This document shows, one piece after another, positions 32,200-41,960 of a DNA stretch of 64,000 bases. Source of the stretch: Colius striatus. Lineage: Eukaryota; Chordata; Aves; Coliiformes; Coliidae. Positions within the stretch are counted from its first letter, which is position 1. Each line of letters starts with the position of its first letter. Where the stretch lies: positions 1,037,853 through 1,101,852 of the forward strand of contig NC_084768.1 in the NCBI RefSeq assembly GCF_028858725.1, in the 5' to 3' direction. A model generated the notes under the pieces. That model did not search any database, was not told the origin of the DNA, and saw only the letters and a program-made list of their open reading frames with translations. Both the position numbers and the translations under genes were made by a program.

Positions 32200-34360
32200 C
32201 AGGAGCTTTTGGGTGTTTTCCCTTGTGTCTGGTTCCAGCAGTGAGCCAGCAGCCTCCTGGCTCTTTGTCCCCGGCTGAGCTTCCCCAGCCAGCCCTTGGC
32301 ACAACCAGCTCTGAGCCACAGGCGTCCGTGTGGGGGGACAGAGGTGCAGCCGTCAGCTGCTCCCACGAGTCAGAGGCAGCCTGAGCTGGAACCTTCCCTG
32401 ACTGATTCACGAGGGTGTCTTCCCCAACAGCCCCCTTTCTTAAGCCCTTTGCAGAGTCCCTCCCAGGTGGGGCTGGAGTGACTCTGGGCACACAGACCTT
32501 CATCAGGAGTGCTGGGAAATGCTCTGGCTTTGCTTACCAAGCTGTAGGGTAAGGAGAATGCAGAGCACACGCTCAGTGAGGGCTGGTGGCACCTGGGAGG
32601 TGGGTGGCTTTGGCATGGAGCTGTGTTTTGGTAGTAGAATGAGATTCTCATGAGCAAAGTTGACCCCAAGCCCGGCATTTTCTCACACATTGACAGACTC
32701 TTGGCCCAGGGTGTCAAACATGCAGCTTATGAGCTCCACAGTACCCTGCAGCTCCCTTCTTCTGCAAGAGCTCACAGGACCTGCCCACAGAGTCTCCGCT
32801 CTGACCCAGCCTCTGTGCTGGGGGTGTGGAGGGAATGGTCACAGGCTACGGCGCTGATGCCGAGGCCGTTGGCCAGGAGGGCAGCCAGGGAGATGCCCAG
32901 GCAGAGCCCAAAGTGCAGCAGCTGCAGCTCCCCCTGTCTGCTAAGAGCAGGAGCAGGAACTGGCTGATGCAGCTGCTGCTGGGCTGTTGTTCCTTTGAAG
33001 AAGAGCCTTTTAAAAACAGCAAAGTGCATAAAATAGAAGACAGACTCCTCCGAGCAAAGCCACTCCATTCTTCAGGCAATCACTCTCCCAATGAAGTGCA
33101 TTTCTCTGCTGTGCTGTGTGTTGGCTGTGAGGGGCAGGAGCTCTGCTCCTGTGCTGCTGAGGAGTCAGCTCTTCTGTGTCAGGGGGTGCTCTCTTTTGGG
33201 ACAGACCTCACTTTTATCCCTGAAAATTGGAGGAATCTTGGCACAGGACGTGGAAAGGGCTCCTCTCTCTGTGCCTTAGTGCAGTCAGGAGAGCTGCAGT
33301 GCCCATTAGTCTTTTTCCTCTCTGCCCTGTGTTTTCCCTTGAGCTGCCTTGAAGATGACTTCACACACAAATAACTCCTCAACAAGCATCTGGGCTGTAA
33401 GTCCAGCAGGACAGTCCTGTTGCAAAGGGCACTTCTGCAGACTCTTCTCTGTCCCACCCTGGCGATGGAGCTGTCCTGGACAAAGCAGGACACAACTCCT
33501 GCTCCAGAGAAGCAAAGGGAACAGGATCACAACAATCAGAATATCAGAGCAATCCTAATGAGGCTGAGGAAGTGACCCTGACTCTGGAAGCCAAAGTGTG
33601 CTGAGTCCTGACACTCCCTGCTTCATCCTCCTCTCAGAGGTACAAATGAGGGATTTGTCTGCTCTTCAAATGAGAGACGAATTTCTATGTCCCATTGCCC
33701 AGCCAGACACCCCAGAGGTGAAGAGTGTTAGAACAGGATCCTTCCCTTTCAGACAGCCCCTGCTTGAATATGTGCACTGGGAAATGTCCCGGGGCTGGTC
33801 TGGAGCTCTGAATGGCTTTCAGTGCTTAACAAAGACAGAATTGCCAGGTGTAGGAGGGGAATTGCTGTGTTTCCTGAGAAATCATTGAAAAGGGTGAATG
33901 AAAAACAGTTCCAACAGGTCTGTGTGAAAGATTCACCGAGGAGGGCAAGGGGAGAGCTTCCCAGCATGGCCATGGCAACTCAGGATGGCTGCTGCTGCCT
34001 CGCAGATCTTGCCATGGGATGTGTAGGAAAGGACCAAACCAAGGCAAAGGGTGAGATCAGGTGGTTTCTGGAGGAACAGGGGTGGGAAAACAGAGAGAAA
34101 AGGGGTTGAAAGGAGCAGGTCACATGTAAACAGGGGGCCGATCAGTCCTTGCAGCTGATCTCCACAGCCTGTCCTGCTTTCCTAATACCTGCACATCCAA
34201 GTGCTTTCTAGGGCAAGGGAGCTCTCTGCTCTAGGTACAGATGGAGGTCCGAATGCCAGCCCATCTGAGTGGGAGCCACAAGTCCTCAGGTCTAGTGTTC
34301 TCTGTCAGGGACAACTGGTGAGAGCAGTGGGTGTGTGTGTAACCCTGGTGTGGGGGTGTG
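32200..34360. other. No gene recognised
   Basis: Numerous short overlapping frames occur on both strands without splice support or recognisable domains. Unique sequence, GC-moderate. Confidence 0.45.
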
Positions 34361-34620
34361 TGTCGTGGTTTGGCCCAACCAGCCCAGCAGCACCACCACA
34401 GTCTCTCGCCCGGTGCCCCCATCCACCCCCACCCTCATTAGGATGGCAGAGGCCCCAGCGAAATGGCACTAAAAAGACCACCAAGGTCGTTGTGGATGGA
34501 GACAAGGGCAGGGAGGGCTCGCTGCCAGTGACGGTTTCGGACAAAACAGACTCCAGTGCTCGACTGAGAGAGGAGAGTAGGAAAGGTTATTCTACAAGAA
34601 ATACGAAGGTGGGAGCTGTC
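34361..34620. mobile_element. Partial ERVL-type LTR
   Basis: TGTCGTGGTTTGGCCCAACC opens a block that matches 40,561-40,800 closely. The match includes CCACCCCCACCCTCATTAGG and GGAGACAAGGGCAGGGAGGG, then ACGGTTTCGGACAAAACAGA. The block breaks off after TTATTCTACAAGAAATACG. I know this sequence pattern as a very common avian ERVL-type LTR. Orientation is not settled from this piece. Confidence 0.7.
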
Positions 34621-35162
34621 CTCATCCGTGTGCAGTCAGTCTGCTCAGCCCAGACTCAAACAAAGGCTGCCCTGGGACCCCTCTGCAGGAGTAGGGTACC
34701 TGAGGCTGGGGCCTTTCTGCTGTCCCTCAGGATCTCCTCTCTCTCTTTCTCGGCTGCAGACTGGCTTTTTCAGTCTGGGCTGAGCAGTCTCAGTGCATAC
34801 AACTGAGCAGAGCTCCCACAGCAAAAGGGCCTGGAAGGCAGAACTTTGCTGGCTAGAGAGGATTTTGGATGCTGGCACAGATGATGAATCGCCAGCTTGG
34901 CAGAGAGCGGGGGCCTTGGTGCGAGCTGAGCTGTGTCCAGAGGGGCAGGGTGCTCCCCTCCAGCTTGAGAGGTCTAGCAGGGAAGCTGGGGCTCTGTGGT
35001 GAGGACACCCTGGGTCTGCCTGGGCTGTCCTGCAGGCAGCAGCAGAGGCAGGGAATGGCCCAGCTCAGCACACTCCGGGCCCATGGGATGGACACCTTGT
35101 GACTGGGCTTGTGGTGCCAGCTTTGACATGAACAAACCCTTCTTCAAAGCTGGCCATGGTCA
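34621..35162. other. No gene recognised
   Basis: No domain, transposon end or tandem structure is visible between the LTR fragment and the CR1. Confidence 0.4.
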
Positions 35163-35460
35163 GGGAATCACAGAATCACAGAATGGTGGGGTTGGAAGGG
35201 AGCTTTAGAGATCATCTCGTCCAACCCCCCTGCTAAAGCAGGTCCATCTCCATCAGGTCACACAGGAACGTGTCCAGGCCGGGCCTGAAAACCTGCAGAG
35301 CAGGAGCCTCCACACCCTCCCAGGGCAGCCTGTGCCAGGGCTCCCTCCCCCTTCCTCTAAAGCAGCTTTTCCTTCACTGAAACTTCTTCTGTTCCAGCCC
35401 TTGTCCATCGCCCCTGGTGCTCTCCCTGGGCACTCCCATCCCGCCCCATCCCCTTGCCAT
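35163..35460 (-). mobile_element. CR1 LINE 3' fragment
   Basis: On the plus strand the reversed tail GGAATCACAGAATCACAGAA is followed by TGGTGGGGTTGGAAGGGAGC and the CTGCTAAAGCAGGTCCATCT and CCCAGGGCAGCCTGTGCC blocks. This is an inverted, 5'-truncated CR1, relatively young given its intact tail. Confidence 0.92.
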
Positions 35461-35582
35461 GCAACTGTCAAAGCCCCAAAGTGCCGAGCTGCTGGCTTCA
35501 GTCTTCTTCCCCACGGCGTGTCCCCCCTGGCCAAGCCCCAGTGCCAGGGACCCCCAGCCCAGGGCTGCGTCACGGGCTCGTC

Positions 35583-35588
35583 TTTATT
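35583..35588 (-). promoter_or_regulatory. Polyadenylation signal AATAAA for the protamine-like ORF
   Basis: The minus strand reads GCAATAAAGA here, 126 bp after the stop codon of the Arg-rich ORF, giving a very short 3' UTR. It fits a compact intronless transcription unit. Confidence 0.55.
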
Positions 35589-35713
35589 GCAGGAGCCGCG
35601 GCGGCACAGCAGCGGTGCTGGCGGCGGCCGGGAGGCTCAGGCCCGGCGGCAGCGGCGGATCAGAGCCGGCCGGGCTCTGCCACGGCGGCGGCCGCGCGTC
35701 CCGCGGCGGCTCC

Positions 35714-35860
35714 TCACGGGCCGCGGGCACATGGGCTGCCCGGCCCTGCGGGCGCTCTTGGCTCGGCCCTGCGGGCTCTCTCGGCTCGGCGTGGGCCCCG
35801 GGAGCGGCGGCTCCTGCTGCGGCTCCTGCTGCGCGCTCTGCGGCGCCGGGCCCGGGCCAT
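35714..35860 (-). CDS. Protamine-like arginine-rich small protein (48 aa)
   Basis: From the ATG at 35,860 a single exon encodes 48 residues, 19 of them Arg. The start is MARARRRRARSRSRSRSRRS, followed by a less basic Pro/Ala/Gly-rich tail with one Cys (C44) and a stop at 35,714. The MAR-R opening and RSRSRS repeats resemble avian protamine, which packs sperm DNA; chicken protamine genes are likewise intronless. Supporting context on the same strand: a perfect CRE at 36,012-36,019, a TATA-like TGTAAAAG about 70 bp before the ATG, and AATAAA 126 bp after the stop. Against it, the region is an extreme GC island where Arg codons (CGC, CGG) arise by chance, and the tail is poorer in Arg than known protamines. 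I regard it as a good candidate, not proven. Confidence 0.5.
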   Translation of the reverse strand: MARARRRRARSRSRSRSRRSRGPRRAERARRAEPRAPAGPGSPCARGP

Positions 35861-35924
35861 GCTGCCGCTGCCCGAGCGTGCTGCTCAGCCGCTGCCGCGC
35901 TGCCGGCTCCCTGCCCCCGGCCCG

Positions 35925-36019
35925 CTTTTACAGGGCTGCTGGGGCCAGGCCCTTGGGGACGGCGGCACCTTCTCTGGCCCATCAACGCTCTCGGGCACCT
36001 TCTCTGAGCACTGACGTCA
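35925..36019 (-). promoter_or_regulatory. CRE and TATA-like promoter of the protamine-like ORF
   Basis: On the minus strand a perfect palindromic CRE, TGACGTCA (36,012-36,019), lies about 80 bp upstream of a TATA-like CTGTAAAAGCGG (35,925-35,932). The ATG follows 65 bp later. CREM acting through a CRE close to the TATA box is the established pattern for mammalian protamine and transition-protein promoters. Use here is inferred. Confidence 0.5.
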
Positions 36020-36769
36020 CCAGGGTGCAGCACCAAACATCAAGAACACACGATTTGGCCTGGAGGCTGGAAAACTCAGCTTCAGAATTCCAGCTTAGTC
36101 CTGTCCCGGTCCTTCTTTGGCACCTGGTGCAGGATCCACACTTCACAACCAGCAGCTGCCTCTGTTTGCTCTTCACAGGGGTTTCTTAGCTTTTAGGGAA
36201 CTTTCACACGATTCCACACACGTTCTTCAGCATCATTCCCCCTCTGAAGGTCTTTCATCCGTTTCAGATTTCCTTAAAAACGAGCTTGATCTCGTAATTC
36301 CTGAGACAAAAACTGACCAATACTCACAAAAGCCACCAGTCTGCAGCCCTGTGAAAGTCTGTCTGTGCTTTTACACGAGACAGACCAAAGAGGAGATGAA
36401 GACCGTTTCTCTCACTCATCTGCTCCAAAGTGTTTGGGGGTAATGGTTAGAACCAGAACAGGGGGATGCAGAAAACCCAGCAGCTGCACCTTTTCACTTT
36501 CTCTCCTCCTCACGCCTGCCAGGAGGTGAAGGGTGTCTTCACAGAGCAGATTTAGTCAAGAGACACCTGCTCCTGAGCAACTGCTGCCCCATTACAACGG
36601 TCAGCCAGCTGTCACCTCTGCCACATTGGAGCTACTCACCTACACAAGATTCCCCTGTCACTGCCAATCCCTTGCATCATCCCTCTCACCATCCAGGCGT
36701 GGAGTGGAACTGCTCCCGAGTCCCCCAGACAACCTGCTTCTCCACCACAGACATTTCCACAGTTGGAAA
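36020..36769. other. No gene recognised
   Basis: Unique sequence lies between the protamine-like unit and the last recognisable RBBP6-like exon. It may contain further 3' parts of the RBBP6-like pseudogene that I cannot recognise. Confidence 0.4.
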
Positions 36770-39322
36770 GCTCCTTTTCCACCTTTCTGTATTCTATCAG
36801 TTCCTTGGCCAAATCCCCTGTACACTCATCAAGTTTGCACTTTCTCTTTTCCCTGTTCAAACAAGCTTGCCCTCTAGATGACTTTGCTCTTGCTTTAGTT
36901 TGGCATGTTTCCCATCTGCACCTAAAAGCACATGGGAAAAAGCCCTTTGTCCCTTCTGCTGGTGCCAGATGCAGTTGAGTGTAACTGCAGCCCAAAACGC
37001 CACCGAGACGCAAAGATGGAGAACAGGGCAACTTCATGGAGCTGTCCCTAAGGACAGATACATGGCTGGGGGAGAAGCTGCAGAACAACCTCACTTCAGC
37101 ACTTTGGTGTCTTTTGTGTTGATGTTGTTCTTCAGAGTCACTTACCAAAAAGGTCCATGTGGCCTTTCAGCATGGAGAGAGAGGGGCGCTGCTGGAGGGA
37201 GAGCAGAGGCCACAGCAGGCACAGGTTCCCTGGCAGCCCGGCTGCCACAGATGCTGCACCAGGGCCCAACCATGGCAAAGCAGCAGTAGGCCAAGAAGCT
37301 GCAGAAGCTGGTGGGATGATGAGTGGATGCTGCTGGCTGGAAAGGGTTGGCTGGAGAACAGGCTGCAGGTTGTGTGTTCTCGCTTGTTTGAGGAGTGGGG
37401 CTGGAGGTGGAGGCGGCGGCAGCTGCTGCTGAGGCTGCTGCTGGATCTGCTGACTGCAGCCAGTGTCATTCCTGAAGCTGTTCACAATCTGGAGGCAGAA
37501 AAACAGTTACAAAAAGGCACCATGAAACTTCAGGAGAGTCAAGAACAAAAGCCTCCACAGAGGGAAATGATGGCTATCCCTGTAAGGGCTGTCAATCCTA
37601 AAATCAACCCAGAGACAGAAACCTGAGCACATCCCACTAAAGGCTGATAAGAATGACTGGTCACTCAGAGCAGCTGCATTCGAAGCACTTGAGTGTTAAC
37701 AGCCCATTGGAAAGGGAGGCAGCTGTGTGGAACAAGCGTGACCTGAACTGGCCACATTGTCTGTAAGGAGCTGCCAGCTTCTCTAACAACAGATCATGGC
37801 CTGGAGAAGCCAGCTGGGCCTCAGCCCATTGAGCTTTGCCTAAGGAGACCTCAATGAACATTTCCTTCCCTTCCAGCTGTTTGCAAACAGACTTTCCTCA
37901 CAAGCCCCTTCCACCCAAGCCATGGCGCTACCTGGCGTAGGAACTCGTTGGCCTCTCCAGAGTCAGGAGGAACGTCTGTCCGATGTAATGTTGGGCACTG
38001 ATGTGCCTCAGGCTCCAGCAGGGCTGTTCTAATACCTGTGATGAATTGGAACCATCAGAATGGCTCTGAGCCAAACTAAGGAAAGGTCAATGACAATCAG
38101 TTCCAAAAGCACGTGGGTTAAATGCCTGCCTGTCTGTCTGTGGCAGACCCCAGTAAGTCACCAGAGCTGGCTGTACAGTGTTGTGGGAGACAAAAGGGCT
38201 GTGGGCAGCCCAAATGCCTTCCATATCCACTCTGGAATTCGCCTGCACCATTATGCTCTCTTCTCATACCCCACCTTCTGCCTGTAGAGATCATTTAAGC
38301 AGAGACATTCCAAGGGAAAAAAGAGCTGGCTGCCTTTTGTTTCTGTCTTTAGCACGAGAAGAGCCCTTTGCTGTTCTGAGGGTACTTCAGTATCCAGAAG
38401 AACAGGTAACAGAGTGTCATCTCCTCTTTCAGCTTTCACAAGGTGAGATGTGATGTTTGGAGTTAACAAACATGGCAGTAACACACACAGTCCTCACAGT
38501 CACTGTTTCGACAGCAGGGAATAACAGCTGCGTCTGTCATTAACTCTTTACACAGGGGACATAACAGCTCCTCAGGAGTAGGAACAGCTGAGGAGGAGGA
38601 GGAGGAGGAGGATGGCTCCTGTGGCCAGAAGGGAGGCTTTTCCTTCTTCTTCCGAGCACAAGCTGCCCTGAAGGGAGGGAAGGGAAAGAGAAAGAGAAAC
38701 ATTAAAGATGAGGAAAGGAAAAGTCATCCTCTCAGACTAGTCAAATCCCTTTCTGACAGCTGGAAATGCATGGAATGAATCCCACCTCTGCTCTGGCAGA
38801 GGGTCAGTGCAAGATGCAGGCTCACGAGGAGTTTAGTCTCCGAGTCATCACACTGCAGAGAAGGAGGAAGTCTTTGTAACAGCTTCTGTAAAAGGAGCCC
38901 TATGACAGAAACCACAAGTGCTCCCAATCCCTTTTTCACACAGCCACTCTTGTCAGCACACAGCAGCACCTGCTCAGTTCAGAGCAACAGCACAACTTCA
39001 GCCTGTTTCACACGTGCCATCTGATCAAAGGCAGAGGAAATCTCCAGCCTCAGCCAGTGGTGAAAGTTGACAAGAAGCCTTTGAAACTGAAACCAGAGGC
39101 AAAAGGAGCTTTCCAAGAGAAGGACTCCCCAGGAACAGCACTGAACTCTTGGTCAGAAATGCAGGTTCTTGGCACACCACAAGATGAAGCAGCTTCCAGG
39201 GGCAGCAACAGCAGGACTGCACTGTCTGCATCTTGGAACGGAGGACAGATGGGAAGGTTGAGATACATTGACACTGCTGCCTCCCTCAGAAGGACGGATG
39301 CTGGCCATTCTGGCTGCTCTGC

Positions 39323-39361
<39 letters not shown>

Positions 39362-39873
39362 GGTTCCTCTTGCTCACTGTCTGGCCAGTCCAATTAGCTC
39401 CCCACTTACACATTAGTGGCTGGGATGGCGTATTTCCCATCGCTCGTCAGCATCGCGCCCTCGTGTTGGGATCATCCACCTCCACCATGAAACTCCTGGG
39501 AATTCCAGTGCTCCTTTTCATTCTGGGAACAGTGTCACAAGGGATCAGAACTTCAAATAAAGCACTTGCAGCCAGCACAAAGCGGGGAGAACAGACTCTA
39601 AAGCCTGAACACCAGAACGCTGTGTTCTGAGAGTCCAGAGACTGTGGAGATCTCTCTGTGCACAGACACTGCTCTCTCGTGGTCCATTCAGTGCAGCTAA
39701 AAGCCCCTCCAAGGCCCATTTCTCCTTTAGCAGCTATTGCACAAAGCATGACAAAGTAGCATTGGCTACTCACAGAGCAGACGTTTGGCTGGTGGCTTTA
39801 ACTCCTGCAGGCGGGATTCTTCTGTCTATAACCGATGAGTTCTTAGGGATCAAGGCATTCTCATCGGTGTATT
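36770..39873 (-). pseudogene. RBBP6-like pseudogene with introns
   Basis: Six pieces appear in RBBP6 order on the minus strand. They are: 39,774-39,873 (end of the ubiquitin-like DWNN domain, YTDENALIPKNSSVI); 39,410-39,522 (STGIPRSFMVEV, then a frameshift); 38,489-38,667 (KKKEKPPFWPQEP, poly-Ser, and the first half of the RING, LLCPLCKELMTDAAVIPCC); 37,932-38,035 (second RING half, IRTALLEPEAHQCPTLH); 37,146-37,488 (Pro/Gln-rich linker); and about 36,770-36,880 (KCKLDECTGDLAKELIEYRK). RBBP6 is a large E3 ligase and pre-mRNA 3'-processing factor. The zinc-knuckle exon was not found, and a 1-bp deletion near 39,456 breaks the frame. The final RING zinc ligand Cys is Leu. Introns are kept, so it arose by genomic duplication. 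The extended SR and Lys-rich C-terminus of RBBP6 is absent. Confidence 0.9.
39329..39361. repeat. (CT)n(CA)n microsatellite
   Basis: A CTCTCT run passes directly into a CACACA run inside an intron of the RBBP6-like pseudogene. The homologous intron at 5,295-5,320 has the equivalent GTGTGTGCGTGTGTGAGAG tract, shorter and interrupted. Confidence 0.95.
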
Positions 39874-40560
39874 CTGAAAGCAAAGTCAGCACAGAAAAAG
39901 TTGTCAGTCAGTTTGTGAGCAAGTGTCTGAATGTGGAGTGTCAGAGCCCTTCAGAGAACCCCGCTACAGACAGGACAGCCCCATGTTACATCTAACATCG
40001 TGCACTTCTCATCTCAACACACGAGCTGCAGGCTGCAAGACATCTTCAGGTTTGGGAATCAAACACAAGCAGCAAAACCTTCATTTGTCCCACGAGATGA
40101 GCCCCAAAGAGCAGGGCCCTGAGGCCCCACGCCTGCCGCCCCCAAAGCACTCACTGGAATAGAAAGAGAACAAAACTGCAACAGACCCAAAAGCCTCACA
40201 CACCCACGTGTGGCAAGAGCAGCTGACTGCAATCCCACTTAGAGGGATGCACCCTAAACCAGACCTGCCATAGCACAGGTTGTTGTCATACAAACAGGTA
40301 TTGAGGGGAATTGAACTGGACTAAAGCCATGAGCTCATTTCACAGATACCAAAGCACTGCTGTTGCACAGGAAAGGTCCCTCAGGACAGGAGATTACTGT
40401 CTTGTGCTTTACAGCCTGAAGAGGGGAAACCAAGAGCAAGCAGGTGGCTTGCTGAGGACAGCAGACCACATTACAAGGATCACAAGTGCATCTTGAGGAC
40501 AACAGCTGGTAATGCATCTGTGACACCTCTGTCTCTGAGAGGAAAATCATGTATTGCTAT
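39874..40560. other. No gene recognised
   Basis: This is the 5' flank of the RBBP6-like pseudogene. I looked on the minus strand for the first DWNN exon of RBBP6 and did not find it. Confidence 0.45.
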
Positions 40561-41960
40561 TGTGGTTTGGCCCAGCCAGCACAGCTGCACCATGACAGTC
40601 TCTCCCTTGGTGCCCCCATTCACCCCCACCCTCGTTAGGATGAAGAGGCCCGAGCAAAATGGGAGTACAAAGATAAGCAAGCTTGTTGTGGATAGAGACA
40701 AGGGCAGGGAGGGCTGGCTGCCAGTTACGGTTTCGGACAAAACAGACTGCAGTGCTCGACTGAGAGAGGAAAGGAGGAAAGTTTATTCTACAAGAAAGGG
40801 AATGGAATAAAAGCAAAAAGGGAGCAGGATGATGAGTATTACAACCGGCACTTTAAGATCTCCCACCCCATCCCTTCTTTCTTCCCCGGCCCAGCTCACT
40901 GCTCCCGATGTCTCTCTCTCCCCCCCCATCAACGGCTCAGGGGGGCAGGGAGTGGGGGATGTGGTCAGTCTCTCACAGATGGGCTCTGTACCTTCTGTCT
41001 TCTCAGATGAGGACGACTCCTGGCATTCTTCCCCTGCTCCAACACAGGGTTCCTCCCACAGGACACAGTCCTTAATGAACTTCTCTGGTGTGGGTTGTTC
41101 CCAGCAGCTGCAGCTTCTGCCCATACAGGGTCCCTCCCACGGGACACAGCCCTTGGTGAATATCTCTGGCGTGGATTCTTAACCACGGCTGCAGTTTGTG
41201 CAGTTGCAGGGTCCCTCTCTCGGGACAAGGCCTCTTCTAGGCATAAATTTAATGAGCTGCTTTGTTGTGGGTTCCTCCCCACAGTTACAGCTGTGGATAT
41301 TGGGTCCCTTCCTCAGCACACGGCTGGCTCTGGCCATAGTTTTAAAGAAGAAAATCACTGTCCCTGGCTCGGGGTGTGCAGTGAAGTGGTTGGGTCCCCC
41401 CCACGGGACACGGCCTCCTCTGGCCATAGTCACTGTCCCTGGCTCAGGGCCTTTAATGAAGTGAATCGCTGCCCCTGGTCCGGGGCCAGCTTCAGCAAAA
41501 TGAGTCTCTGCCCTGATACGGGCTCAGTATCAAAATGAGTCTCTGCCCTGATACGGGCTCAGTATCAAAATGAGTCTCTGCTGCTGATGTGGGGTCTTTA
41601 AAGAAATGAAAATAAATCTCAGCTTCACCAGCTCTCTCCATAGAATGCAGGGGAGTCTCTGCTGCAGCACACCTCCTCCTCTCTTTCATCACTGACCTTG
41701 GAGTCCGCATGGTTGTTTCTTTCACTGTTCCTTCTTCTTGCACCATCACCAGCCAGAAGGAAAAAAAAGGGCAGAAGAAGGCAGAAGATGGAGGAAGAAA
41801 CCTCCCCTTCCGGCTGCTTCTTAAAAAGTGCTGGTGGAGGCATCTCTTTGGCTCAGCCCCAGCAGTGGGTCTGGCTCAGAGCTGGGGAGAGTTGCAAGAA
41901 ACTTCTTACAGGAGCCATCTTTACAGCCCCTTCCCCCTCACCAGAAAAGGCTGTCATGTC
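40561..41960. mobile_element. Long ERVL-type solo LTR with internal tandem repeats
   Basis: The element opens with TGTGGTTTGGCCCAGCCAGC. It contains CCACCCTCGTTAGGATG, TTTCGGACAAAACAGACTGC and CCATCAACGGCTCAGGGGGG. A stretch at 41,030-41,460 follows, with repeated GGTCCCTCCCACGGGACACA-type units and TGGTGTGGGTTGTTCCC-type spacers. It closes with CACTGACCTTGGAGTCCGCA and AGGAGCCATCTTTACAGCCC. This order matches an abundant avian ERVL-type LTR. Near-identical ~50-bp units repeat at 41,496-41,580 (GAGTCTCTGCCCTGATACGG twice). The 39-bp satellite begins right at its far end. Both strands contain an AATAAA, so I leave orientation open. Confidence 0.75.

Noticed and set aside
35332-36189. Plus-strand frames of 180-285 codons over the GC island
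   Set aside because: Composition-driven; they overlap a CR1 end and have no recognisable domain. The opposite-strand 150-codon Ala-rich frame was rejected for the same reason in favour of the Arg-rich ORF with promoter and polyA context.
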